From NCBI RefSeq assembly GCF_015624425.1, contig NZ_CP049919.1, positions 2,976,001 through 3,040,000 on the forward strand: DNA of 64,000 bases, given 5' to 3'. The stretch is from Roseateles sp. DAIF2. Its GTDB lineage: Bacteria > Pseudomonadota > Gammaproteobacteria > Burkholderiales > Burkholderiaceae_C. The notes below the pieces were generated by a model. The model saw only the letters and a list, made by a program, of their open reading frames with translations. It was not told the origin of the DNA and ran no database searches. The translations under genes and the position numbers were made by a program. Below, one piece after another: positions 1-7,929 of the stretch; position 1 is the stretch's first letter; every line of letters starts with the position of its first letter.

Positions 1-337
1 CCGCCGCGCGCTCCGCCACCGCGAGATGACGCGTGATGCGGCGGTCCTCGGCGATGTTCAGGTAGCGCTCGCGAAAGCTCTTGCCGGCGCCGCTGCTGCC
101 GGCACAGGCGCCATCGATGAAACCGCCGTTCAGCAGGCCAAGCGCCCATTCGGCGCCGGCTTCCGCGGTCTCGAGGGCAAGCGCTGCGCGGTAGTGGTTG
201 CCCGAGATGCGTTGTTCGAAGACCAGGTTGCGATTGGTGTAGGCCGCGACCAGCGCGATCAGGAAGAACAGCACCATCACGACGACGATCGTGGCGGCGC
301 CGCGCTGGTGCCGGCGCGGGATCAGTATGGAACTCAT
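1..337 (-). CDS. pilX: PilX-like minor type IV pilin assembly protein (3' end beyond window)
   Basis: The first ~112 residues are present; the rest lies beyond base 1. The N-terminus starts MSSILIPRRHQRGAATIVV and runs into one hydrophobic helix (about residues 14-31). It continues with NLVFEQRISGNHYRAALAL, the pattern of the PilX N-terminal domain, where the usual glutamate at +5 of pilins is absent. PilX-type minor pilins sit in the inner membrane and help initiate type IV pilus assembly. The start codon overlaps the pilW stop (ATGA), which fixes the start and shows translational coupling. PilV and PilY1 partners, if present, would have to be downstream outside the window. Confidence 0.85.
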   Translation of the reverse strand, partial: MSSILIPRRHQRGAATIVVVMVLFFLIALVAAYTNRNLVFEQRISGNHYRAALALETAEAGAEWALGLLNGGFIDGACAGSSGAGKSFRERYLNIAEDRRITRHLAVAERAA

Positions 338-1044
338 GTGCCGCAACTCCCTTCGATGGCGTCGTTGCGCAGGCGGGCGCTGAGATTGACGCTGCGCACG
401 ACCGCCTTGTCATGGGCGGCCTGGCCCTCGATGCGCAGGCTGACATCGCGCACCAATTGGCGTGGCGGGCAGTCGGCGGCCGCGGCCGGGCAGGGCTGCA
501 GGCAGAACTCCTCCAGGGACAGGTCTTGCGTGTTGATGCGCACCTGGAAGTCGGTGACCTTCAAGGTCTGCGGGTCGGTCAGTGGCTGCCAGGTGCCGCC
601 CTGGTTGAACTGCAGCACGCCGGTTTGCAGCCGGTAGCCGAAGCGCTCGTTGGCGTCGACCTGGTTGTTCTCCGTCGTCACCCGGTCCGGTCGGGCGCTG
701 GAGTAGCTGTAGTTGACCTCGCCGCCTTCGCGCGCGACGGACAGGACCTGGGCATAGGGGTTGGCGGTCGTCGCCGAAGCGCCGCTGGCCCAGACCGCTT
801 CCTCGGCCCGGCCCCGGTAGCCGGCGCGGCGCAGGTCGCGCAGCATCAGATCGGCCGCGGCGCGCAGGTCCTGCTGGATCTGGGTTTCCAGCATCAGGCG
901 GCGATGCTCGCCGATCTGTCCGACCATCATCACCGAGGCGCCGGCCACGACGATCAGCCCGACGGTGAGGCCCACCATCAGCTCCACCAGGCCCAGACCG
1001 CGCACTGAGGCTCGGCTTCGAGGGGCGCGGCGTGCGGCTCTCAT
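334..1044 (-). CDS. pilW: PilW-like type IV pilus minor pilin
   Basis: This is a 236-residue protein. I chose the ATG that overlaps the upstream pilin stop (ATGA); the reading frame stays open further upstream but has no sensible start there. A prepilin peptidase site is visible as VRG/LGLVELMVGL (cleavage after G16, Glu at mature position +5, residue 21), followed by a hydrophobic helix. The C-terminal half has PilW-like beta-rich sequence and a cysteine cluster (FCLQPCPAAAADCPP) near residues 185-200. PilW is a minor pilin that primes pilus assembly in the inner membrane. It is part of a tightly coupled fimT-pilE-pilW-pilX run. Confidence 0.87.
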   Translation of the reverse strand: MRAARRAPRSRASVRGLGLVELMVGLTVGLIVVAGASVMMVGQIGEHRRLMLETQIQQDLRAAADLMLRDLRRAGYRGRAEEAVWASGASATTANPYAQVLSVAREGGEVNYSYSSARPDRVTTENNQVDANERFGYRLQTGVLQFNQGGTWQPLTDPQTLKVTDFQVRINTQDLSLEEFCLQPCPAAAADCPPRQLVRDVSLRIEGQAAHDKAVVRSVNLSARLRNDAIEGSCGT

Positions 1045-1481
1045 CGGGCCCAGCACTCGGTGGTGGGGGTGCCGGCGGCATTGCTGCCGCCGTACTGCAC
1101 CTGACCGCGTTCCGCGACCACGGTGATGGCGGCGCAGGACCGATCCTGCGCCTGCACGCGGCGCTCGACCGGCGTGGCCGTGATCGTGTAGCCGCTGTGG
1201 CTGACCTCGCTGAGCCGGATCTGGTAGTAGCCCGCGGGCGATTCGGCCGAGCGGATGCCCAGCGAGTCCAATGTGTCGGCATAGCTGGCCTGGTTGGTGC
1301 GCCAGCGCTCCTGGGCCTGCTGCACTGTGGTCAGCGCCGCGATCGCATCGGCGCGGCGGCCCTTCTGCACCATGCGCTGGTAGGAGGGCAGGGTCAACGC
1401 GGCCAGGATGCTGGCGATGACGACGGCCAGCATCACCTCGATCAAGGTGAAGCCCTGGCGATGTGGGGTGGCGATGTTCAT
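1041..1481 (-). CDS. pilE: PilE-like type IV pilin
   Basis: This 146-residue prepilin has a classic class III signal: HRQG/FTLIEVMLAVVIASIL, with cleavage after G10 and Glu15 at mature +5. It has the spindle helix and a C-terminal pair of cysteines (RSCAAITV and TECWAR) that would form the D-region disulfide. It resembles PilE/ComP-like minor pilins of betaproteobacteria more than PilV, although it occupies the position between fimT and pilW where pilV commonly sits. It is probably a minor pilin, or a DNA-uptake pilin, rather than the major fibre subunit, because it is embedded in the minor-pilin operon. Confidence 0.83.
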   Translation of the reverse strand: MNIATPHRQGFTLIEVMLAVVIASILAALTLPSYQRMVQKGRRADAIAALTTVQQAQERWRTNQASYADTLDSLGIRSAESPAGYYQIRLSEVSHSGYTITATPVERRVQAQDRSCAAITVVAERGQVQYGGSNAAGTPTTECWAR

Positions 1482-1490
1482 GGCCAGGCC

Positions 1491-2048
1491 TCAGGTCGCG
1501 CAGCGCGGCAGGCCGCCGACGCTGCCATTGGGCGAGCAGCTGCGCACCCGGCCGGCGATGCTGACGACATGGCGGATCGACTGGCCGTTGCTGGCCACGA
1601 TGTCGATGCTTCCGGTGGAGGTGACCGCGCCCTGGCGCGGCTGGAAGCTCAGGTTCGCCACATTGGCGCTGATGCTGGCCTCCAGGCTGGCGGGCAGCCA
1701 TTGCAGCTTGAGCAGCAGGGCCGGATCGCTGCAGACGGCCTGGCCGGCATCGCTGCAGCGGCAATCGCCGGAGCTGCCGCCATGGATCACATAGCAGCTG
1801 CCCAGGGCATGGCGGCTGAAGCGGAAATGCACGCTGTCCGAACGCCGCACCGCATCGCTGCGGGCCTGCTGCAGATCGGTCATCAGCGTGTGGGCGATCT
1901 GCTGCAACCGCTGGCCCTGCATGAGCCGCTGCATCGCGGGCAGGGCGGTGGCCAGCAGGATGCCCAGGATCAGGCAGACAACGCAGCTCTCGACCAGGCT
2001 GAGGCCGCGTTGCGGGAGCGAGGGATGAGGGCTGGGGCGACTGAGCAT
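1491..2048 (-). CDS. fimT: FimT/GspH-type pseudopilin
   Basis: This is a 185-residue prepilin. The leader is LPQRG/LSLVESCVVCLILGILLATALP (cleavage after G15, Glu20 at mature +5), followed by a GspH/FimT-like body (MTDLQQARSDAVRRSDSV). A cysteine-rich stretch (SCYVIHGGSSGDCRCSDAG) and a C-terminal pair of Cys suggest disulfides. FimT-type minor pilins are part of the type IV pilus tip and can bind DNA during natural transformation; that role is inferred from the family. It is first in the pilin operon, 9 bp upstream of the pilE-like gene. Confidence 0.83.
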   Translation of the reverse strand: MLSRPSPHPSLPQRGLSLVESCVVCLILGILLATALPAMQRLMQGQRLQQIAHTLMTDLQQARSDAVRRSDSVHFRFSRHALGSCYVIHGGSSGDCRCSDAGQAVCSDPALLLKLQWLPASLEASISANVANLSFQPRQGAVTSTGSIDIVASNGQSIRHVVSIAGRVRSCSPNGSVGGLPRCAT

Positions 2049-2093
2049 GAACCCAATCTAGAAGGCGCGCTCGGCGCTTTCTTTCCTGCCGTC

Positions 2094-2114
2094 GGGGGAT
2101 GCATCCCCCCTTTT
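2094..2114 (+). terminator. Hairpin with T tract between fimT and nrdR
   Basis: A perfect 6-bp inverted repeat (GGGGGA, loop TGCA, TCCCCC) is followed on the plus strand by CTTTT. Both flanking genes are on the minus strand, so the T tract faces the wrong way for them. It may be a weak barrier between nrdR and the pilin operon or only a stable hairpin. Confidence 0.3.
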
Positions 2115-2127
2115 CAGAGGGGCTGGA

Positions 2128-2571
2128 TCAGATGTCGCGGATCAGCTGGCGGAACTCGTCGACATCCTCGAAGCTGCGGTAGACCGAGGCAAATCGCACA
2201 TAGGCGACCTTGTCGATCTTCTTCAGCTCGCGCATCACCAGCTCGCCGAGCTTGGTGGAGGGCAGCTCGCGCGCGCCGCTGGTCAGCAGCTTTTCCTCGA
2301 TGCGGGCCAGGGCCGCATCGATCAGTTCGATGCTCACCGGCCGCTTGCGCAGCGCCAGCTGCATCGAGGCGCGCAGCTTGCTCGGGTCGAAGTCGGCCCG
2401 GGTGCCGTCCTTCTTTACCACCGCGGGCAGCGCGATCTCGGCTCGCTCGTAGGTGGTGAAGCGCTTGTCGCAGCCCAGGCAGCGCCGCCGGCGCCGCACC
2501 ACATCGCCCTCATCCGACTCCCGGGTCTCGACGACCTGGGTCTCGGTATGGGTACAGAAGGGGCAGCGCAT
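2128..2571 (-). CDS. nrdR: Transcriptional repressor NrdR
   Basis: The protein has 147 residues, normal for NrdR. It opens with the zinc ribbon MRCPFC...CLGC (Cys3, Cys6, Cys31, Cys34), followed by [11 protein letters not shown]. An ATP-cone domain follows ([28 protein letters not shown]). NrdR senses ATP/dATP and represses ribonucleotide reductase genes. It lies 20 bp downstream of glyA on the same strand; the glyA-nrdR order is common in betaproteobacteria and implies one transcript. Confidence 0.97.
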   Translation of the reverse strand: MRCPFCTHTETQVVETRESDEGDVVRRRRRCLGCDKRFTTYERAEIALPAVVKKDGTRADFDPSKLRASMQLALRKRPVSIELIDAALARIEEKLLTSGARELPSTKLGELVMRELKKIDKVAYVRFASVYRSFEDVDEFRQLIRDI

Positions 2572-2591
2572 CGGCGGGCTTCGGGCGCGGC

Positions 2592-3842
2592 TTAGCGGTA
2601 GACCGGGAAGTCGCGGGTCAGGGCCGCGACCTTCTCGCGCACCGCGGCCAGGTTGGCCTCGTCATGCGGCTTGTCCAGCACATCGGCGATCAGGTGGGCG
2701 GTGGCGCGCACCTGCTCTTCCTTGAAGCCGCGCGTGGTCATCGCCGGGGTCCCTAAGCGGATGCCGCTGGTGACCATCGGCTTTTGCGGGTCGTTCGGGA
2801 TGCCGTTCTTGTTGCAGGTCATGTGGGCGGCGCCCAGGATGGCCTCGGCTTCCTTGCCGGTCAGACCCTTGGGGCGCAGGTCGACCAGCATCACATGGCT
2901 CTCGGTGCCACCGGAGACGATGCGCAGGCCGCGCTCGATCAGGGTCTCGGCCAGCACCTTGGCGTTCTTGACCACCTGTTCCTGGTAGGCCTTGAACTCA
3001 GGCGACAGCGCTTCCTTGAAGGCCACGGCCTTGCCGGCGATGACATGCATCAGCGGGCCGCCCTGGATGCCCGGGAAGATGGCCGAATTGATCTTCTTGG
3101 CGATCTCTTCGCTATTGGTCAGGATGATGCCGCCGCGCGGGCCGCGCAGGCTCTTGTGGGTGGTGGAGGTCACCACGTCGGCATGCGGCACCGGGTTCGG
3201 GTAGGCGCCCGCGGCGATCAGGCCGGCGTAATGCGCCATGTCGACCATGAAGTAGGCGCCGATCTCCTTGGCGATCTTGCCGAAGCGCTCGAAGTCGATG
3301 CGCAGGCTGTAGGCCGAGGCGCCGGCGATGATCAGCTTGGGCTTCTTCTCGCGGGCCAGGGCTTCCATCGCGTCGTAGTCGATCTCTTCCTTGGCGTTCA
3401 GGCCATAGGAGATCACGTTGAACCACTTGCCGCTCATGTTCAGCGCCATGCCGTGGGTCAGGTGACCGCCTTCGGACAGGCTCATGCCCATGATGGTGTC
3501 GCCCGGCTGCAGCAGCGCGAAGAACACGCCCTGGTTGGCCTGCGAGCCGGAGTTGGGCTGCACATTGGCAAAGTTGGCGCCGTAGAGCTGCTTCAGGCGG
3601 TCGATCGCCAGCTGCTCCACCACGTCGACATATTCGCAGCCGCCGTAGTAGCGCTTGCCGGGGTAGCCCTCGGCGTACTTGTTGGTCAGCTGGCTGCCCT
3701 GCGCCTGCATCACGGCCGGCGAGGTGTAGTTCTCCGAGGCGATCAGCTCAATGTGATCTTCCTGGCGACGGTTTTCGTTTTGGACGGCGGCCCAGAGTTC
3801 GGGGTCGACGTTGGCGAGGGTCGATTGGCTGCGATCAAACAT
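2592..3842 (-). CDS. glyA: Serine hydroxymethyltransferase
   Basis: This is a 416-residue PLP enzyme that interconverts serine plus tetrahydrofolate with glycine plus methylene-THF in the cytoplasm. The PLP lysine is K230 in [13 protein letters not shown]. The substrate and PLP-phosphate regions ([20 protein letters not shown]) are intact. The start [17 protein letters not shown] matches the usual betaproteobacterial N-terminus, although no strong Shine-Dalgarno precedes it. The upstream leader carries a ZTP riboswitch, so expression should rise when one-carbon folates are short. It is probably co-transcribed with nrdR. Confidence 0.98.
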   Translation of the reverse strand: MFDRSQSTLANVDPELWAAVQNENRRQEDHIELIASENYTSPAVMQAQGSQLTNKYAEGYPGKRYYGGCEYVDVVEQLAIDRLKQLYGANFANVQPNSGSQANQGVFFALLQPGDTIMGMSLSEGGHLTHGMALNMSGKWFNVISYGLNAKEEIDYDAMEALAREKKPKLIIAGASAYSLRIDFERFGKIAKEIGAYFMVDMAHYAGLIAAGAYPNPVPHADVVTSTTHKSLRGPRGGIILTNSEEIAKKINSAIFPGIQGGPLMHVIAGKAVAFKEALSPEFKAYQEQVVKNAKVLAETLIERGLRIVSGGTESHVMLVDLRPKGLTGKEAEAILGAAHMTCNKNGIPNDPQKPMVTSGIRLGTPAMTTRGFKEEQVRATAHLIADVLDKPHDEANLAAVREKVAALTRDFPVYR

Positions 3843-3911
3843 GATGGTGGTGGGTCATGGTGAGGGTTGGGCCCGAGACGATCCGCCGCGACACATCGCG
3901 ACAGGTGCTGG

Positions 3912-4037
3912 GCTGCCCAGGCGAACGGCTGATGTCGGCCGGGCCCGGGCCCTGAACCGTTCGCGCTCCCCGGTGGTCCACCACCTCGGGCCGTCGGCCG
4001 GTTGATGCCGTCCGCAGCCTTGATCGCCAGTTGCGCG
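3912..4037 (-). promoter_or_regulatory. ZTP/ZMP riboswitch (pfl motif) in the glyA leader
   Basis: On the minus strand the leader carries the hallmarks of the pfl (ZMP/ZTP) riboswitch in order. These are CGCAACTGGCG (4025-4035), GGTGGACCACCGGGGAGCG (3964-3982), and after a variable stem the signature CCGTTCGCCTGGGCA (3914-3928). GGTGG/CCACC forms a hairpin, and CGAACGG/CCGTTCG pair to bring the two halves together. The aptamer ends about 70 nt before the glyA ATG. This class senses ZTP/ZMP, which build up in 10-formyl-THF deficiency, and is known upstream of glyA and purine genes. No U-tract terminator lies between aptamer and ATG, so translational control is more likely. Confidence 0.88.
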
Positions 4038-4069
4038 AAGGCCCCAGTGTAGCGGACACCGGGGCCTTC
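4037..4069 (-). terminator. Hairpin downstream of the lytic transglycosylase
   Basis: This is a 14-bp stem with a 5-nt loop: arms 4037-4050 and 4056-4069, fully paired in minus-strand RNA with one G-U. It lies just past the 4101 stop and immediately before the glyA riboswitch. No U tract follows. A TACACT box (4051-4046, minus) inside the hairpin could also be the -10 element of the glyA promoter, placing transcription start at the riboswitch edge. Confidence 0.5.
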
Positions 4070-4100
4070 TCGGAGAGAGAAAAATGTGCGGTTCGCGCGC

Positions 4101-4949
4101 TCAGTTCAGCAGGGCCACGCGCTCCGGATCCGGCGTCGCGGCCGGGGCCGACGCGGCGGCCTCGCGCACCGGGCGGGCGGGCGGGGTGTAGGCGCGGCCG
4201 GCGATCACCGACTTCATCTGCTCATGCTCGGCCAGCACGCGGTTGGCGTAGCCGGCATCGTCGGGCAGGTTGGCGGCGCCGACGTAGTAGCGCAGGCCGT
4301 CCTCCAGGCTGCCGGCGCGCTGGATGCACTCCTTCAGCACCTGCACGCCGACGCGCAGATTGGTGATCGGGTCGAAGGCGGCCAGGTTGCCGCCGAAGGC
4401 CTCGTACTTGTCGTCATGCACGCGGGTCATCACCTGCATCAGGCCCTGGGCGCCGACGGAGCTCTGCGCGAAGGGGTTGAAGCCGGACTCGATCGCCATG
4501 ATGGCTAGGATCAGGGTCGGCTCGACGCGGGCGCGCTGGCCCACGGTCCAGGCTTCCTGCACCAGGCGGCTGATCGGCTCGGGCGCAACCTTGTAGCGGC
4601 GCGACAGCCACATCGCGACGGCGGCCTGCTGGCGCGGCAGATCCTTGGGATCGGCCGCGGTGGCACGCACCAGCGCTTCGGGCTCGGACAGGCCGGCCAG
4701 CGTGTTGCCGGAAGCCTCGGCGCGGGCCTCCTGGCGGGCGGTCAGCCAGCCGAAGGCCTCGGTTTCCAGCTTGTGGCGGAGATCCGCCTGGCTGCTGAAC
4801 ATCAGCAGCACAGCCACAACGGCCAGACCCAGCAGGGCCAGGGTGTTGTGGCTGACCACCAGCAGGCCTTGGCCGATGTCCTTGACGAACAAGGTAGCGG
4901 CCGCGGCGGCACCGCGGGTGAGGGATACGAAATCACGACGCGCTGTCAT
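4101..4949 (-). CDS. Membrane-anchored lytic transglycosylase (SLT domain)
   Basis: This is a 282-residue protein with one hydrophobic segment at about 36-51 that anchors it to the inner membrane, facing the periplasm. A soluble-lytic-transglycosylase domain spans about 130-260. The catalytic Glu is E154 in AIMAIESGFNPFAQSSVGAQG, followed by the GLMQVM motif. It cleaves peptidoglycan to 1,6-anhydromuropeptides. The end is a proline/alanine-rich tail. A good Shine-Dalgarno (AAAGGAG) stands 5 nt before the ATG. It is transcribed alone, divergently from ubiD; the exact MltE/SltY-type subclass cannot be told. Confidence 0.88.
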   Translation of the reverse strand: MTARRDFVSLTRGAAAAATLFVKDIGQGLLVVSHNTLALLGLAVVAVLLMFSSQADLRHKLETEAFGWLTARQEARAEASGNTLAGLSEPEALVRATAADPKDLPRQQAAVAMWLSRRYKVAPEPISRLVQEAWTVGQRARVEPTLILAIMAIESGFNPFAQSSVGAQGLMQVMTRVHDDKYEAFGGNLAAFDPITNLRVGVQVLKECIQRAGSLEDGLRYYVGAANLPDDAGYANRVLAEHEQMKSVIAGRAYTPPARPVREAAASAPAATPDPERVALLN

Positions 4950-5200
4950 GCGACTCCTTTCTTCTCCGCCCTGTCATCGGGCCCGTTCCTGGTGGAGCAG
5001 GGCCTGCCGACATGGCAGTGATAATGGGCCGGCACATCTCGGATCCAGCCAAGCGACAAGCTTGGCGAGACCCGGGCCGGGTCCATCGGCAGCGGGGCGT
5101 CATCACCGTCCCAAGGCGACGACGCGGGTTAACCCTGAAGGCTTCAGGGCAGGCGGATTCTAAAGACCAAAAATAACCCGTCAAGCTTATAAGGCCAAGT

Positions 5201-5218
5201 TAAAATTACTTACAGTTA
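5201..5218 (+). promoter_or_regulatory. Possible leaderless promoter of ubiD
   Basis: An AT-rich patch with a -10-like TAAAAT (5201-5206) ends only 11 bases before the ubiD ATG, and no Shine-Dalgarno is present between them. A start about 7 nt after the -10 would give an almost leaderless mRNA. The -35 region (CCGTCA) is poor, so this is tentative. Confidence 0.3.
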
Positions 5219-6768
5219 TGAAGTACCGTGATCTTCGCGACTTTCTGCACAATTTGGAGGGGATGGGAGAGCTGCGGCGCGTTTCCGAGCCGGTATCCCC
5301 CCTACTTGAGGTGACGGCCCTCAGCGACCGGGTTTTGCGTGCCGGCGGCCCCGCGCTGCTGATCGAAAAACCGACCGGCCACAGCATGCCGGCCCTGACC
5401 AATCTGTTCGGCACCACCCGTCGCGTGGCGCTGGGCATGGGGGCCGAGAACCTGCAGGAGTTGCGTGACGTGGGTCATGTGCTGGCCAGCCTGAAGGAGC
5501 CCGAGCCGCCCAAGGGGCTGAAGGACGCCGGCCGCCTGCTGCAGATGGCCAAGGCCCTCTGGGACATGAAGCCCAGCCGGGTGCGCGAGGCGGCCTGCCA
5601 GCAGCAGATCCTGGAAGGCGCCGAGGTCAACCTGAAGCGCCTGCCGATCCAGACCTGCTGGCCCGGCGATGCCGGCCCGCTGATCACCTGGGGCCTGGTC
5701 GTGACCCGCGGCCCGCAGGGCGTGGCCCAGCCGCGCCGGCGCCAGAACCTGGGCATCTACCGCCAACAGCTGATCGGCCGGCGCCAGCTGATCATGCGCT
5801 GGCTGGCTCACCGCGGCGGCGCGCTGGACTTCCGCGACTTCGCGCTGGCCAATCCCGGCCAAGCCTTCCCGATCGCGGTGGCGCTGGGCGCCGACCCGGC
5901 CACGATCCTGGGCGCGGTGACGCCGGTGCCGGACAGCCTATCCGAGTACCAGTTCGCCGGCCTGCTGCGCGGCTCGCGCACCGAGGTGGTGGACAGCGGC
6001 GTCGGCGAGCCGGGCCATCCGCTGCAGGTGCCGGCCAGCGCCGAGATCGTGCTGGAAGGCCATATCCCGGTGGCGGAGCCGGGCTACAGCGCCGTCAGCG
6101 AGGACGGCGTGCCGCTGAAGGAGAAGGGCGGTTATCTGCACGCGCTGGAGGGGCCCTATGGCGACCACACCGGCTACTACAACGAGCAGGACTGGTTCCC
6201 GGTCTTCGAGGTCAAGCGCCTGACCCGGCGCAGCGATGCGATCTATCACAGCACCTACACCGGCAAGCCGCCCGATGAGCCCGCCATCCTGGGCGAGGCG
6301 CTGAACGAGGTGTTCGTGCCCATTCTGCAAAAGCAGTTCTCCGAGATCGTCGACTTCTATCTGCCGCCCGAGGGCTGCAGCTACCGGATGGCGGTGATCT
6401 CGATCAGGAAGGCCTACCCCGGCCATGCCAAGCGCCTGATGTTCGGGCTGTGGAGCTTTCTGCGCCAGTTCATGTACACCAAGTTCATCGTGGTGGTGGA
6501 CGAGGACGTGAACATCCGCGACTGGAAGGAGGTGGTCTGGGCCATCACCACCCGCATGGACCCGGTGCGCGACACCACCCTGGTCGAGAACACGCCGATC
6601 GACTACCTGGACTTTGCCTCGCCGGTCAGCGGCCTGGGCGGCAAGATGGGACTGGACGCGACCAACAAATGGCCCGGCGAGACCCCGCGCGAATGGGGCC
6701 GCACGATCACGATGACGCCCGAGGTCTCGACACGCATGGAGGATCTGTACCGGCGCCTCTTCGGCTGA
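5218..6768 (+). CDS. ubiD: UbiD: 4-hydroxy-3-polyprenylbenzoate decarboxylase
   Basis: This 516-residue enzyme removes the carboxyl group of 3-polyprenyl-4-hydroxybenzoate in ubiquinone synthesis, using prenylated FMN made by UbiX. The start [14 protein letters not shown] is typical of the family. Visible conserved regions are [10 protein letters not shown] (flavin/metal-binding Arg), [12 protein letters not shown] (the acidic active-site segment) and [12 protein letters not shown] with ITTRMDP near the C-terminus. Length is close to the roughly 490-520 residues usual for the family. It is monocistronic and ends before a convergent ydcF-like gene and a terminator. Confidence 0.96.
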   Translation: MKYRDLRDFLHNLEGMGELRRVSEPVSPLLEVTALSDRVLRAGGPALLIEKPTGHSMPALTNLFGTTRRVALGMGAENLQELRDVGHVLASLKEPEPPKGLKDAGRLLQMAKALWDMKPSRVREAACQQQILEGAEVNLKRLPIQTCWPGDAGPLITWGLVVTRGPQGVAQPRRRQNLGIYRQQLIGRRQLIMRWLAHRGGALDFRDFALANPGQAFPIAVALGADPATILGAVTPVPDSLSEYQFAGLLRGSRTEVVDSGVGEPGHPLQVPASAEIVLEGHIPVAEPGYSAVSEDGVPLKEKGGYLHALEGPYGDHTGYYNEQDWFPVFEVKRLTRRSDAIYHSTYTGKPPDEPAILGEALNEVFVPILQKQFSEIVDFYLPPEGCSYRMAVISIRKAYPGHAKRLMFGLWSFLRQFMYTKFIVVVDEDVNIRDWKEVVWAITTRMDPVRDTTLVENTPIDYLDFASPVSGLGGKMGLDATNKWPGETPREWGRTITMTPEVSTRMEDLYRRLFG

Positions 6769-6931
6769 GGGCGGCCGTTTCAACTAGGGTTCGCCCAGGC
6801 TTGAACGCCCGTGGACGCTGGCCTACTGTTGTATGGCCTGCCAAGCAGGTCAAACCTCTGGCGCAGTCTCTGCGCGCCAGGAGCCCTGTAGCAGATGGCT
6901 GCAGAGCCCCAATGGTGGCGTAAGCCACCCG

Positions 6932-6970
6932 CCCCTCCCGGCCCCAGGCTTGGGAGGGGTTTGTCGTTTC
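6932..6970 (+). terminator. Intrinsic terminator after ubiD
   Basis: The stem is CCCCTCCC (6932-6939) with GGGAGGGG (6952-6959), a 12-nt loop, followed by TTTGTCGTTT. It lies in the 218-bp space between convergent ubiD and the ydcF-like gene. The T-rich tail serves the plus strand (ubiD). Confidence 0.65.
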
Positions 6971-6986
6971 TGGAGGCTGCTGTTTA

Positions 6987-7787
6987 TCAACGGCCGCTGC
7001 GCAGCCCCAGCCATTCATAGACCACATAGCGGGTCTTGCGGATCGCGTCGCTGGAGGGGAACCAGTCGCCCAGGCTGTAGGGCGTCGTGGGCCGCAGCCC
7101 CAGCGGCGCCGGCACGACCTCGATGCCCAGTCCGGCGGCGGCCTCGCCAAAGGCGCGCAACGCGCGCGGCATATGCTGGCCATGGGTGACCAGCAGCACG
7201 CGGCGCACGCCGTCCTGGCGCAGCAGCGGCAGGCTCATGCGTGCGTTCTCGCGCGTGTCGCGCGAGCGGTCCTCGGCCCAGCGCAGCGGCAGCTGCCATT
7301 CCTCGCGCGCGGCCTGGCGCGCCAGCGCCGCCTCGGTGAGCTTCAGTTCCATCAGCTCGCGCGCCGGCCCGCCGGTGAAGCCCAGCGGCAGTCCGGTGCG
7401 GCGCGCCAGCCAGACGCCATAGCGCAGCCGCTCCAGGCTCAGCGGCTTCAGGGTCGGCCCGCCATATTCCGGGGCCTCGCGCTGCGCGCCGGCGCCCAGC
7501 ACCAGCACGGCCGAGTCGGCCGGGTCCAGCCGCAGCCGCTCCAGCGCGGCCGCGTCCAGCGCCTGCACCGGCCCGAGCAGCGCGCGCTGCAGGCCGTCGG
7601 CGCCGACCTCGGTGAAGGCAAACCAGGTGCCCAGCAGCCCCGCACCCAGCAGGCCGCGGCCCAGCCAGCGATGCCGGCGCAGCAGGCCGGCGCCGAGCAG
7701 CAGCAGGACCAGCAGCGGTCCCGGCGGCAGCAGCAGGGGCAGCAAGAGGGGTTTGAGTTCGTGCAGGCTCTGGAGCAGCTCGTTCAT
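6987..7787 (-). CDS. YdcF/ElyC-family (DUF218) membrane protein
   Basis: This is a 266-residue protein with two N-terminal transmembrane segments (about 13-35 and 38-60). A DUF218 domain follows: AVLVLGAGAQREAPEYG, then TGGPARELM, SRDTRENAR and VLLVTHGQHMPRAL. E. coli ElyC and SanA of this superfamily affect envelope integrity and peptidoglycan or lipid-carrier metabolism. The biochemical reaction is not settled, so I leave the function open. It is divergent from the DUF748 gene and convergent with ubiD. Confidence 0.8.
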   Translation of the reverse strand: MNELLQSLHELKPLLLPLLLPPGPLLVLLLLGAGLLRRHRWLGRGLLGAGLLGTWFAFTEVGADGLQRALLGPVQALDAAALERLRLDPADSAVLVLGAGAQREAPEYGGPTLKPLSLERLRYGVWLARRTGLPLGFTGGPARELMELKLTEAALARQAAREEWQLPLRWAEDRSRDTRENARMSLPLLRQDGVRRVLLVTHGQHMPRALRAFGEAAAGLGIEVVPAPLGLRPTTPYSLGDWFPSSDAIRKTRYVVYEWLGLRSGR

Positions 7788-7929
7788 CGGACCGGTGACA
7801 GCAAGAAGGAAAAAGGAGAAGGGCGGGCGCGGGCAGGCGCATGATGCTCAGCATGCAACGGAATGCAATCGGCGCCGGCCCTAGCGCGGCCGCCCGATAA
7901 TCCGGCCGGTTCAAGAATCGCCCAGTTCC

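Noticed and set aside
2094..2114. Plus-strand intrinsic terminator
   Set aside because: The hairpin and T tract look good, but no plus-strand gene ends there; kept only as a low-confidence hairpin, not reported as a finding.
2784..3863. 359-codon plus-strand frame opposite glyA
   Set aside because: glyA is unmistakable on the other strand; this frame lacks motifs and coding start.
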